From Paragyromitra xinjiangensis (Eukaryota; Ascomycota; Pezizomycetes; Pezizales; Discinaceae): a DNA stretch of 64,000 bases. The DNA lies in contig JBCAMK010000015.1 in NCBI GenBank assembly GCA_038503065.1, forward strand, positions 372,001 through 436,000. The letters run 5' to 3'. This document shows, in pieces, positions 1-10,143 of the stretch. The notes beneath the pieces were generated by a model that saw only the letters and a program-made list of their open reading frames with translations, was not told the DNA's origin and did no database searches. The position numbers were made by a program, and so were the translations under genes. Every line of letters starts with the position of its first letter. Positions within the stretch are counted from its first letter, which is position 1.

Positions 1-2
1 AA

Positions 3-407
3 GAGAAAGGGAGAGAAAAAGAAAAAGAAAAAGAAAAAACCAAAGAAAAAACCGATTCTCAGAGTTCGAGCCGCCAGGGCATAACTCTACCAAGCATCAC
101 TCCTCGTGGCTTTCTCATTCTGAGCCCGAATGATCCTCGTTTGACGGGAGATCGTGCTCTTCTGCCGGGTATTCGTTCCTATATCAGTAGGGATATATAT
201 ACCAACCCTGCATCCGGTATGGATATGTATGGCATGCCTGCACACCTCAGGGAGCCGTTTCCTGGCCCCCTAAAGTATGATAAGCTTGCTCTCGAGCGGT
301 CCATTCGTGCCGCCGCTGATCGACGGGCCTGTGATGCTCTCTCGAAGGAGAGTGGGGCGTGGTTGTCTTCGGGGCCGGTTAGGTGGGACTGGCAGGTTAA
401 GAAGTAA
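3..407 (+). CDS. C-terminal fragment of a gene truncated by the window start, unknown function
   Basis: An open frame runs from the first bases of the window to a TAA at 405-407, so this is the last exon or 3' part of a gene that begins upstream. The first 17 codons are nearly all Lys and Glu. The rest (about 115 residues) is ordinary coding-like sequence with a Tyr/Pro/Met-rich stretch around residues 55-80 and an Arg/Ala-rich helix-like stretch around 95-115. It ends in Trp-Asp-Trp-Gln-Val-Lys-Lys. I do not recognise the family and cannot see a start codon or splice acceptor inside the window. The opposite-strand open frame over the same bases looks like a shadow. Confidence 0.55.
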   Translation, partial: EKGREKEKEKEKTKEKTDSQSSSRQGITLPSITPRGFLILSPNDPRLTGDRALLPGIRSYISRDIYTNPASGMDMYGMPAHLREPFPGPLKYDKLALERSIRAAADRRACDALSKESGAWLSSGPVRWDWQVKK

Positions 408-1604
408 GAAGGTGGTCTATCATTCATCGGTCCTGTTAATTCACCGTTTGTATCCTTGTGTGGTTGTGTGTGACAATCCCGCCGTCCTGTCATCGCTGTC
501 TTCTTTCTCGCAGTTGGCAAAACAATTAGTGCATGGGCTCTTCTTGTATGGAGGAAATGGTTTTCCCTTTACCTTTGTATGGTTAGATGTTCTGGCGCGT
601 AAATACGAACAAAAATAAAAGTTTAACTTGTCGTTTCCCGCTGCAATTGCGATGAATGGGTGAAGCCCTTTACACCAGAGGTCTAGAAGACATATGCTTG
701 CCGGATTTATCAATAGTGACTCGTATACTCTTCCCTAACGATGGCGGTGGGGTGGCGGTGGGGTGGCGGGGAAGTCATACAACTCGCTGAGGTCGTTGGT
801 AAGTACTGGCCAAATCTCTGTGACAGCAAACTCTCGCTGCAGTACTCGCCGAGAAATAAAATCTATAACCTGGGTAAGTCTCGGCAGCAACGCATCTAGG
901 CTGCATAGACCAAGGCAAGGTGTGATACTCGTTGCTACCAAGGTTTAGACTCAAGTACTCTTAAGTACTGAAGATCCAAACCTCTACTCGGATTGTAGAT
1001 TAGTGATCCGAGTTTAAGCTTATAGCGAGCATGCTCTAATTTCTTGTAATTAAGATATTCCAGAAAACTCCAGCCATCTACCTACTTATCTACCTCCTCC
1101 GGTACGCTGAACACGCTCCGCCAGCGAGTATCCCTGATATTATCAGCATAAGGGGCACCGAGAGCTACATGTAGGTATTAAGAGTATAGAGTATAAGCGC
1201 CAGACAAATCCGATAGTCCCCGAGAGCGAGGTACGGCTAAGTGGCTACCAGACCCGTCAACTAGAAGGCTAAAAGAATCCAGTCCCTTATGATATCGTTT
1301 CCTGTAAGGAAGAGAAAGAGCCTACATATCCCTCTGCTATCCCCCACCCAAGATGCGTGATGCAAGCAATGATCAAACGCGGTAACCAGAGCTCCTCCAG
1401 CCAAGCATTCCCCTGTCGCACACACGTTACGCAACAACTGCACGTCAAAAAAAAATTCTCAACCCAAAATCTTAATAGTAATAGTCCAGGCACCCCATGA
1501 CACACACCCCCCCTCCCACCGTTAATTGAGTCAATTCACGATACCCATATAACCCAACCCTCACTCCTCCACCCTCTCCCTTTCATCCCCCATCTCCCCT
1601 CCCA
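408..1604. other. Intergenic region between the truncated gene and ARG8
   Basis: No convincing coding frame was found. The left part is probably the 3' UTR of the truncated gene. The last 100 bases before ARG8 are strongly C/T-rich, as is usual for fungal promoters and 5' UTRs. A TACATGTA palindrome lies at 1166. Confidence 0.5.
743..770. repeat. Short tandem repeat, 11-bp unit
   Basis: About two and a half copies of an 11-bp unit GGCGGTGGGGT stand side by side. No gene is involved. Confidence 0.6.
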
Positions 1605-3178
1605 ATGGCTCTCCAATTTACATCCAAGCGACTCCTCCGCTCCTCGCTTCTACGCTCACCGCTGAAGCTTCAACTCCGCGCTGCTTCTGGCGCTGCTTCT
1701 AGTCTGCCGAAGGCAGTTCAGGATGAGGGTGCTACAGTACGTCAAACTACAATTGCTCCCGCTATTTCGTCACTAATTGAGTTATAGGAGAATCGACTCC
1801 GACATGCGGATCCAACGGTAGACTCAAAGACTGCGCAGCAGGTTGCAGAGTTTGAAAAGTATATGGTCGCGACGTATGCGCGACCATTGCCGATATTCCA
1901 TAAAGGGCAGGGAAGCTATTTGTGGGATGTTCGTAATCTGAGGTATATTGATTTTACAGCTGGGATTGCGGTGAATGCGTTGGGACATGGAGATGAGGGG
2001 TTTTTGAAGGTGGTTGAAGAACAGGTGTGTATGAGTCAATCTCTCCTTCATTCTCTTCTTTTTTCTAGCTATGGTATGGTGCTAATAAATACAGACAAAC
2101 CAAGTCATCCATACCTCCAACCTCTACCACAACCTCTGGACCGGAGCACTCTGTAAGCTCCTCGTTGAGAAGACCCGCGAACACGGAGCATTCCACAACG
2201 CCTCCCGCGCCTTCATCTGTAACTCTGGTTCAGAGGCGAATGAAGCCGCAATCAAGTTTGCCCGTAAAGTCGGTAAGACACTCGGCGGCGACTCCAAGAC
2301 CGGTCTTGTATCGTTCCATAACTCGTTCCATGGCCGCACAATGGGCTCGCTGTCCGCCACCCCAAATCCAAAGTACCAGAAGCCCTTCGCGCCTATGGTC
2401 CCCGGGTTCCGGTACGGCACGTTCAATGACGTTGAAGGCGTGAACGAGCTTGTCACAGAGGAGACCTGTGGGGTTATTGTAGAGCCGATCCAAGGCGAGG
2501 GGGGTGTACACGTGGGAACGCAGGAGTTCTTGGGTGCGCTAGCGAAGAGGTGTAGGGAGGTTGGGGCTGTACTGATATATGATGAGATTCAGGTACTTTC
2601 CTCATTTCTCTGGGCCAGGGTTTGTGCTGATTACGTTATTACAGTGTGGGCTTGGCCGAACCGGTGATCTCTGGGCTCATCAGTTCTTGCCTAAGGAGGC
2701 TCATCCGGATATCCTTACTATGGCGAAGGCCCTAGGTAATGGCTTCCCGGTGGCTGCAACTATGGTGAATGATTTCGTTGCAGATAAGATCATGACTGGT
2801 GATCATGGAACTACGTTTGGTGGTAACCCGCTCGCGTCACGGATTGGTCATTACGTGTTTAGTGCGTTGTCGCAGCCGGGGTTGCTGAATGGGGTGGCGG
2901 AGAAGAGCAAGATCTTCAAGACCCGTTTGGAGGGGTTGGCGAAGAAGTATCCGGATGTGGTTAAGGAGGTTAGGGGTAGAGGGTTGATTCTGGGGCTGCA
3001 GTTGACAAGGGATCCGACAGCACTAGTTAAGGAGTGTAGGGAGAGGGGGTTGCTGGTTATTACGGCTGGAACAAATACGGTTAGGTTTGTGCCGCCGTTG
3101 GTTATTGAGGATGGGGTGATTGAGGAGGGGTTGGATGTTTTTGAGGAGGCGATGGAGGTGTTTATTCGGGGAGAGTAG
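1605..3178 (+). CDS. ARG8: Acetylornithine aminotransferase, mitochondrial
   Basis: PLP-dependent class III aminotransferase that converts N-acetylglutamate semialdehyde to N-acetylornithine in the mitochondrial arginine pathway. Four exons join in frame: 1605-1736, 1788-2024, 2095-2592 and 2645-3178, giving 466 residues, which is usual for the family. The first 30 residues are rich in Arg, Ser and Leu with no acidic residue, as in a matrix-targeting presequence. Family motifs in order are FTAGIAVNALGHG, NSGSEANEAAIKFARK, SFHGRTMG, VEPIQGEGG, the cofactor aspartate in YDEIQ, the PLP-lysine segment ILTMAKALGNGFP, and TTFGGNPLA. Introns are 51, 70 and 52 nt, GT-AG. The start is the first ATG after a C/T-rich leader. 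Ornithine aminotransferase is a relative, but the Arg/Ser-rich N-terminus and overall motif set favour Arg8. Confidence 0.95.
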
Positions 3179-3633
3179 GGTTACGGGGGTGAGATGGAAT
3201 GGGGTTTCTTTTTTACATAGGGGTGGGAAAAGTTAGGTGTTTTTGTATGAGCGTATGTAGAATTACCGTTCTGTAAGGATGTTCTCTTGTACCTGCTGTG
3301 CATGGTCTCCAATGCTAGGGTATCTGCTCTTGAGACCTCCTATGGCTGTCCCCATCACCCACTCTCACTCGCACAGCTGACCGGCAGCGTTACCATGGTT
3401 ACACCCCACGTTCCAGCCAAAGTTACCCTGCTGACGCGGACCTATCCTGAACCCCACTTAGCGTCAGATTGATTACCGTTACACAGGATCTCGCCTTCAC
3501 ATCAACACCAAACTTCAATAAGAAGGATCTCCTCCCCCACGTGCCTCTCATCAAACATCTCCTCCTCATCTCAACATCTCCAAATTCCTCTCAACAATCA
3601 TCTCTCTCTCCAGTTTCCATCAGGAAACAAAGC

Positions 3634-5577
3634 ATGCAGCCTAGCCGCCGCCCTGCTGTCCGTTCTCCCCATCGTCCCGCCCACCAGATCGGTCATGGCC
3701 GTTCCCCATCTGCATCCTCCACGTCATCGACCTCATCTAGCATGACCGCTCGAGATGGCGGGTCCACCTCCACCATCAAACTCGTCCCAACAACGCCCAC
3801 AACCCCAACCCAACAGCCCATGTCCGTTGGAGCTCAAGGTTATTTCGAACCAGCACTGATACGCTCGCAATCAACGCAGCCATTAATCCCCACGTCTCCA
3901 CCATCCCAAATGGCCGCAGCGTACGCGATGCAGGCATCGCAACAACGAAAACGATCTGCTACGGCTCCATCACCAGCTTCATCCCCTCTATCAACATCCA
4001 TAATCTCCTCCACCGCCGGCGCAGCCGCAAATGCCGTCTTCCCCGGAGTACGCGACAAAGACCCACCGTCGTCACCCCCGACGCCTCAGCAGCAACCGCA
4101 CGCGATTCCACACCCACCGCCTCCTCCCCGCCAATCTGAGGTCCCGACACTGCCACCGCCGCAGCCTACGCAGTACGCGGTGCCTACGCCGGTGAGTACG
4201 GGGAAGGAGAAGAAGGAGGGATCGAAGATGAAGCTATTTTCGAAACCGACGCGGATTGGAACGCCTACGATGGACAAAGCACATAGGCCGCTGCCGAGTC
4301 CGAATAAATTGACTAGTATATCCTCGCCAATGCCGTGGATGACGCCTTCCGCTGCGGCGCTGTCGGCTGCGGTTCAGGGGGATCGGAAGCCGTCGTTTAC
4401 GTCGATGCATAGTGGGTCGGCGGTCACGCTTATCCCGGCGCCTGCGGAGTTTCATCATCAGTATTCGTCGTCGTATTCGTCGTCTCCGCCTGCGCAGAAG
4501 GATCATTCGCATTCTCATAAACCGCACTTTCTGAGGCCGAGACGGGATAAGGATCACTCGATTACGTTCTCGTCCTCGTCATCTAATAGTAAAGCTATTT
4601 CTGCTGATGGGTCTTCGTTATACTCTTTCGGCCCTTCTTCGCCATCTACTGCTGTTTTTGGCGTTAGCTCGAAGGCGGACCTGCAGAAGAGTATCTCTGG
4701 TATTGATATCTCGGCGAGTAAAAAGAATAAAGGGTTAGGCCATGGTGGGAACTCTTGGGAGGATGGGTTTTTCGATGGGAATCTGAGCAGCAGTGGGATC
4801 GTTGCTGAAACTGCATGGCCGCATCTCCGACAACGCGTACTAGGCCTTTTTGAGGGTGAGTCGTTGAAAAATACCGTCGAGGATTTGAATAAGCTTGTCG
4901 CACTGCACATTAAGCGCTGCTACGACCGACGTTCCCCGACGCAGCTCCTTGAAGATGTTCGTGATTTGCTAGACACAGGCATGATGGCCCTCGATCCGAC
5001 TCTACTTACACATTCTGACGAAAAATCTATCTCTCGATTGGTTGAGATTTGGAGTTTGCTATTCGGCAATGTGCTCCCATATTTCGAGGCCGTGTTCCTG
5101 CCGCTTCAGCAGGAGTTTAAGGGTGTAGGAACGATTATGTCCGCGAAGGAGAGTCGCGACTTCTTTGGCGTGCTGGTAGATACAGATGGTTTCGGGGCGG
5201 GGTTGGTGGATAGGTTGGATGTAAGGCGATTGGTATTGATGAGCTTCAGGGATATTGTAGTGCTGCCGTTGCATGAGAGGCTACGGAGTATGTTCGCTTC
5301 TTCCCCTATCCCTATCCGACGAAGGCTAATAAGGGTTGAAGTATTATTCTCGAAGCTCACGCTTGACTTTTCGATCTCGCAATCAGAAATCACACATAAT
5401 GCAGGGCGGATGCTGCAGTGTGTAAGTGTGCTGAGTAGCGTGTTGACAGCGGATGAGGCGCAGGATAAGATCGATGAGTTAGCGAAGACACTGAAACATA
5501 ATTGGCTCAGCCGTGGTCGCACAGGGCGTAATCGGAGGGGTTTCGTAGGGACAAAGACTATGAGGGCTGTTGTTTGA
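3634..5577 (+). CDS. HbrB/Bit61-like TORC2 subunit (Protor homologue)
   Basis: A single-exon gene of 647 codons. The N-terminal 400 residues are low-complexity (Ser, Pro, Thr, Gln, His). The conserved part begins around residue 410 with AETAWPHLRQRVLGLFEGE and runs through a helical block including VEIWSLLFGNVLPYFEAVF and VGTIMSAKESRDFFG to near the C-terminus. That block is typical of the HbrB domain found in Aspergillus HbrB (hyperbranching), yeast Bit61/Bit2 and human PRR5/Protor. These proteins are accessory subunits of TOR complex 2, linked to polarity and cell-wall growth. The frame is open further upstream to 3469, but that extension is C/T-rich and UTR-like, so I prefer the ATG at 3634. 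A product of about 650 residues with a long disordered N-terminus fits filamentous fungi. Confidence 0.85.
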   Translation: MQPSRRPAVRSPHRPAHQIGHGRSPSASSTSSTSSSMTARDGGSTSTIKLVPTTPTTPTQQPMSVGAQGYFEPALIRSQSTQPLIPTSPPSQMAAAYAMQASQQRKRSATAPSPASSPLSTSIISSTAGAAANAVFPGVRDKDPPSSPPTPQQQPHAIPHPPPPPRQSEVPTLPPPQPTQYAVPTPVSTGKEKKEGSKMKLFSKPTRIGTPTMDKAHRPLPSPNKLTSISSPMPWMTPSAAALSAAVQGDRKPSFTSMHSGSAVTLIPAPAEFHHQYSSSYSSSPPAQKDHSHSHKPHFLRPRRDKDHSITFSSSSSNSKAISADGSSLYSFGPSSPSTAVFGVSSKADLQKSISGIDISASKKNKGLGHGGNSWEDGFFDGNLSSSGIVAETAWPHLRQRVLGLFEGESLKNTVEDLNKLVALHIKRCYDRRSPTQLLEDVRDLLDTGMMALDPTLLTHSDEKSISRLVEIWSLLFGNVLPYFEAVFLPLQQEFKGVGTIMSAKESRDFFGVLVDTDGFGAGLVDRLDVRRLVLMSFRDIVVLPLHERLRSMFASSPIPIRRRLIRVEVLFSKLTLDFSISQSEITHNAGRMLQCVSVLSSVLTADEAQDKIDELAKTLKHNWLSRGRTGRNRRGFVGTKTMRAVV

Positions 5578-7249
5578 GGCTGGGAAATAAGGAGGTATTA
5601 TTATAGGGCGTAACTGGGGTGGAGTTTAATTTACTTTTACTATGCAGTACAATAGGTTTCATTTGTCATCACGGGGCGGAAAGCGGTGGTGTTTTTATTT
5701 TGGGTGGTTTTGGAATATCGTTTTAGGCGGGTGCTTGGGTGTTTGTATTATTATTACTTAGGGAGGCTGTGATTTTTTGTTTTGGTGACGGTGGGGCGCT
5801 CAGATCATATTATTTATTTTGTTTTGTTTTGTTTTATCCATTTTCGGGTCTAGCTGGTCTAGCTTGGGGATTGGAAGATTTAGCTTTGGGTGTACTGGGG
5901 TATTTATAGGTGGTAGGGATCGGTATTAGAGGTGTAGAGTGTATTGTAATATGGAAGCTGGGCTTTCGGAACGGTTGTTGAGGGTTTGGGGTGTGGAGGT
6001 TCTCTGATTGGTGGTGGAAGGGCGAGTGATTGCGAGTGATCTTGGAGGAGGTGTGGCTTAGATTGGTGGATTTTTTGGGGGTATATAAAGCGATTGATTG
6101 GACTAGAAGATCAGCTCTGTAATTGGTGGAATTAGACTGGCGGTGGTGCCGTCTAGAAAATATAAGTGAAAAAATGTATACACCAGGATGTCTTTAGCAC
6201 AGAAGTGAGGAGTTAGAAAACATAGAGCTACACAACATAAATGGGTTTAGCTATGGGATTAATAAACTTGTGGTATGGTTTAGTGGGTTGTTGAGGAGTC
6301 TAGTGAATCTTTACTCTTAGACTACATGTATGCCCTACAAATAGTCCTAGTACTTTGCTTCAATGCTCTAGCTATACTCAGCAGTTCACGGGAGAGGGAT
6401 AGAAAATGTAGCTGTTCTGAAGCATGAGCTTTGTCTAACACCCCGAAGGCTAGTTTTTAGCCTGCCACTACAGTCACTCCTAGGGTCACGACGAAACTGG
6501 GGCTTTGACGAAAGTAACCTGCAAAGCTGCATTTTGAACGTAGGGTAACGAGGAATAGGGCTTAGAACCAGAAATCTCTATGGTTGTAACCTTCGTTCGC
6601 CAAAGCACCAGTTTCGTCGTGACCCGTAGTTCTCCTTCGTATATCTACTCGTGAATACACTCTCCAGGTAGCAAACCAATGATAGCCAACTTCTTTGGTC
6701 TGCGGGGCTCCTGGTTAATGTGACTAACGAGGATTAGCTATCGGAGCTAAGGTATAGGCTTGGCTCGTGTCGATATTGTGGTGTGGGATTCGGGCCCCGT
6801 CTAGTAGTAACGGTGTTTTGGGCGGTAGTAGGTCGGCGGAAATTGTCTACTGTGGAGTTTCGTTCACACATGGATGTATATTCAGAATTTTGTAGTTAGC
6901 TGTCTAAATAGAAGAATTTAACTGCGGATCATAAAATGTCACTCGACATAGTTCCATGAAGCCAGATGGGGCGTGTGGGAACTTGAACGTAAACTACCGA
7001 TACTTTAGTGTAAATAAGGACTCCTTCATAGTCTCAAGTCTACCAACTTTATCACCTCATTATCAGGGTTTCAAAGCATCAGGGTTATTCAACTTTGCTA
7101 GTAACGAAGCTCCTATCGCTACCATGATGAATCTACTAACCTAGCTTAAGAGTTGAGAGAGTTTCTAAGATATCCCTTCCCTCCCCACACTTAACACCAC
7201 AATCAGTTTAACACAAAAGCATCTAAAAATCACCACACCAGCCACGACC
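5578..7249. other. Intergenic region containing a MITE
   Basis: T/G-rich sequence follows the TORC2-subunit gene, including long T runs at 5690-5830 typical of a 3' UTR. The only structured element I see is the inverted-repeat element at 6471-6635. A C/A-rich leader precedes the small ORF at 7250. TACATGTA occurs at 6323. Confidence 0.5.
6471..6635. mobile_element. MITE-like element, copy 1 (TA-flanked, CAGTC terminus)
   Basis: The left end reads CAGTCACTCCTAGGGTCACG directly after a TA dinucleotide. The next bases, GACGAAACTGGGGCTTTGACGAA, are repeated inverted at about 6595-6625 (TTCGCCAAAGCACCAGTTTCGTC). The outer right terminus has decayed. The same ends occur at 27984-28216. The CAGTC terminus beside TA resembles non-autonomous Tc1/mariner/pogo-type elements; that class assignment is an inference. 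No coding capacity. Confidence 0.6.
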
Positions 7250-7744
7250 ATGAGCGCTAACAGTGATACCGACGCCCCTTATTATATCGAGTACATCTCT
7301 CGTGTTCGTTCTAGAACGGCGATTCGTTCATATCCAACCGACTCTACAGAGGAACCTGCTGGGTATGCTGAATATAGTGTCTCAGCTACGATGGTTCCCC
7401 ATGCTATACACTATCCTCAGACTCAGAATTCACCGTTAGCATCCCCAGGGGAGGTAGACGCCACGGAAATTACAGACCATCAGTTCTCAGATGAGATTGA
7501 GCAGTTGGCCATCGGAGCTGAGGCCTTGCAGCTATCACAAGGACAGTCGGGGGATGTGGGGTCTGCGGATCCTCGACCGCCGAGTGAATCTGGACGATCG
7601 ACTTCTCTAGATGCAGCGCCTGATCAGACTCAGCCTATTGAAGATGGAGCTACTAGGGAGCGAAAACGTGATAAGGTGAAGCGACGCATTTCTAATGCTA
7701 TAAAGAGGGTTAAGAGTATTAGAAAATCGGAAAACCCTTCGTGA
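7250..7744 (+). CDS. Small hypothetical protein, acidic with a basic tail
   Basis: A 164-codon uninterrupted frame starts with an ATG in a good context, after an A/C-rich leader of the type seen before fungal starts. The product is Ser/Asp/Glu-rich. It has a basic C-terminal helix (residues about 140-164, alternating Lys/Arg with Ile/Val) that could bind nucleic acid or membrane. I recognise no domain. No introns are visible. It converges on the exon-repeat gene at 7892-8488. It could be a real lineage-specific gene or a chance ORF. Confidence 0.45.
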   Translation: MSANSDTDAPYYIEYISRVRSRTAIRSYPTDSTEEPAGYAEYSVSATMVPHAIHYPQTQNSPLASPGEVDATEITDHQFSDEIEQLAIGAEALQLSQGQSGDVGSADPRPPSESGRSTSLDAAPDQTQPIEDGATRERKRDKVKRRISNAIKRVKSIRKSENPS

Positions 7745-7891
7745 TATTTTTGTGATGCTAGCTATAATAAAGTGCTCCAGGCTGCTACCTGGGGGCGATG
7801 ATATTAGATCCGGCGGTTGACTCCTTTTCTTGCGGAAGTGTCCGCTGTTTTAAAAGTAATTTGAAATATTGTCTTCTTGAAAAGTATTTCT

Positions 7892-8488
7892 CTAGAATAG
7901 ATACTGGAGTAACTGAATGAAATTATATACACCCGTCCTGGGCAAGGCAGCCTGACTATCGGTATCGATTGTATTACCATCGCTCGAAGGGTAATCCAAA
8001 AAATCCCCGGTAACAAGTACTGCTACTACCTATTAATATTTATATTAGTCTAAATAATGGCATGTCTTAATACCTAACCGCTACTCACCTCATTTATAGT
8101 TGAAGTGTTATTTGAGACATCTAGCTTAGCGCCAGGGTTCCCCGAGGTTGAGGTAGATATGGCCTTTGACGCGCGATCCTCATCAACCTGGCTGTCAACT
8201 GTAATACCATCATTCGAAGGACCATCCAAATCTTCCTTGGTAGTGAATTTGGTTGAAGCCTGTAATCACTGACATAAGTATGAGTAAAGCATCCTTCAAT
8301 GAGCAGATGCCACTTACCTGGTTTACGACTTTAGGGATTAAGGCACCATCTAGCTCAGCATCAGGTCTTTCGAGGGTGGAAATGGATGAAGTCTTTGACG
8401 CATGATCTTCACCAGCCTGGTTATCAACCGTATTACCGTCATTCGAAGGATCACCCAAATCTCCCTTTGGAACAAATATTCCCAGCAT
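7892..8488 (-). CDS. Small gene made of duplicated 171-nt exons, unknown function (possibly decaying)
   Basis: Read on the minus strand, three exons join in phase 0: 8318-8488, 8089-8259 and 7892-8029, separated by 58- and 59-nt GT-AG introns, giving about 159 residues. The first two exons are each exactly 171 nt and encode related peptides. GDLGDPSNDGNTVDNQ in exon 1 matches EDLDGPSNDGITVDSQ in exon 2, and the third exon has GDFLDYPSSDGNTIDTDSQ. The gene therefore grew by tandem duplication of an exon-intron unit of about 230 bp. A fourth, shortened unit lies just upstream (about 8520-8610) and is not joinable in frame, so the true 5' end may be lost. The product is hydrophilic (Asp, Ser, Thr). 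No family is recognised. The start ATG is the weakest part of the model. Confidence 0.45.
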
Positions 8489-8610
8489 TAAGGATAGTCA
8501 TATCATGAGCACGAACAATAGTAGCCCTCGATGTGCGACCGCCACCAACCTGGCTCATAGTCGAATTACCATCGTCCAAGGGAAAATTTCGCTCGGCATC
8601 TGTCTTTTCT
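7975..8610 (-). repeat. Tandem array of about 230-bp exon-intron units
   Basis: Anchor sequence TCGAAGG recurs at 7984, 8214 and 8443, with a degenerate copy near 8574. The first spacings are 230 and 229 bp and the last is 131 bp. The short last unit implies a deletion of about 98 bp. The units correspond to the exons of the gene at 7892-8488. Confidence 0.7.
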
Positions 8611-8619
8611 CTATTAAAC

Positions 8620-9162
8620 GAGGTTAAATGTAATCATGGCATCGAACTTTTTGAGCAGTACTCAAAAAACTTCTTTTGGGTATCTTAGCGTCTCTAAGCG
8701 CAGTAAATCGTGTATGCATGGTTAACGTTACCATAACCCGCCATTACTACACTACGTACATGTAGTCATCCAAAGGTACTAATCGTGCATGCCCACGAGA
8801 GTCGCCGGAATCGCTACGTGCACTATGCACTGGAGTATGCATTGCGATTTACACGTATACAGTGAATAGGACATTCGAAATGTGTTAAAAAAGCAGTGTG
8901 ATTAATATATATACATAAACTGTAACGCTAAACGTTATTTCGAAATTCCCTCTGCCGATAATCCCCTCTCATGCTCCCCCCCCTCATCGCTGCTCTGATC
9001 TCTCTCACTTTTCCATAATCATTGCTCATCAACCCTTTATATCTCTGATCCTGGTATCTTTTTTGGATTTCCTCCGCCGATTTTAAACTTTTTTCATGCT
9101 CCCTGCTTTTTTATAATATTTTATAACTTTTTAATCTATCTTGCTTGAGTGTCCGTGATCTA
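8620..9162. other. Intergenic region, nothing identified
   Basis: Between the exon-repeat array and the membrane-protein gene I see only AT-rich and C/T-rich sequence with a TACATGTA at 8757. No coding frame or RNA gene was recognised. Confidence 0.4.
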
Positions 9163-10143
9163 TTAACAATCACTCCTTGGAGTATCCATAAAAGCTTCCC
9201 GAGGGAGAGGGCGAGGGAGAGGAGAAAAAGGACGATTGCTTTGTCTCAAGCAACGTTTTGCGAAATTTGAAGGTTGGAGGAGAGAGGACCGACGAGGTGT
9301 AGAGGCTGGAGGAGTCGAAGGAGGTGTAGGGAGCATAGGCAGTGGAGAGGGCCCAGGGGTTGGCGGCGGCGAAGGCAGTGAGGGAAGTTCAGAAAGCGAA
9401 GAACTTGCAGGATCCGGGCTAGTGCTTTTGTGACCGCCGTTCAATTTCGGTACACCCCGTCTTGGTGCTCTCGGTGGAGTCTTAAGCCAGTAGTGAGGAT
9501 CTGCCTTCATAAGAAGCTCGTGCTTTAGATCTTCCTCCCTCCAAATCCGGTAGGTCCTCTCGATAAAAGACTCCTTGACTGGAACTGGAACTTTTCCGTC
9601 GTACATTGCAGCGTCCACCACTGCCACCATCACATCCCCGGAAATAGAGACTACCGTCTCTAAAATATCCATTGCTGGATATACCACTTTATCACTCATC
9701 TCCGTCACCTTCGTCACTATTGCGTCCACCATTCTGTCCCTCTTTTCCCTAATTGCTCCCACCAAACGTCGATACTCGTCCTTAACACTAGATATAAATC
9801 GACGAATAAGGACGGGGATTTGACGCATGGCCGGAATAATATCATGACGGAAGCAAAACAAGCCAATCGCATCTATAACTATGCAAAAAGCAAGAATGGC
9901 CCAGGCTGTGATTTTTGCATTACGCCTGTTGAGAGAGTTCTCGGATACCCTGGCCATCATGATACGCTGATTGCGTGGGATAGGGACAACTACAATGACC
10001 GGGGGAGGTTCGAGGTCAAGTTCGAGATCAGGCGCTGTTGCAAGAGCCACGAGGAACTTGAAGAGGTTGTCGAAGATGGCAACGGCCACGAAGAGAATAC
10101 AGAAAAGGATGAAAATGTTTCGAGCAGGGACGGGAGGAGCCAT
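9163..10143 (-). CDS. Hypothetical two-helix membrane protein with proline-rich tail
   Basis: An uninterrupted 326-residue frame. Residues about 9-35 form one hydrophobic helix (IFILFCILFVAVAIF and onward) and residues about 79-100 a second (ITAWAILAFCIVIDAIGLF), with a short proline-rich segment between them. A middle region of amphipathic helices follows (residues 105-190). The final 110 residues are rich in Pro, Ser and Arg with PSPPPTPGPSPLP-type repeats. The layout suggests an integral membrane protein with a long disordered tail. I do not recognise the family. The start is the first in-frame ATG downstream of a purine/pyrimidine-biased leader. No intron is needed. Confidence 0.6.
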   Translation of the reverse strand: MAPPVPARNIFILFCILFVAVAIFDNLFKFLVALATAPDLELDLEPPPVIVVVPIPRNQRIMMARVSENSLNRRNAKITAWAILAFCIVIDAIGLFCFRHDIIPAMRQIPVLIRRFISSVKDEYRRLVGAIREKRDRMVDAIVTKVTEMSDKVVYPAMDILETVVSISGDVMVAVVDAAMYDGKVPVPVKESFIERTYRIWREEDLKHELLMKADPHYWLKTPPRAPRRGVPKLNGGHKSTSPDPASSSLSELPSLPSPPPTPGPSPLPMLPTPPSTPPASTPRRSSLLQPSNFAKRCLRQSNRPFSPLPRPLPREAFMDTPRSDC

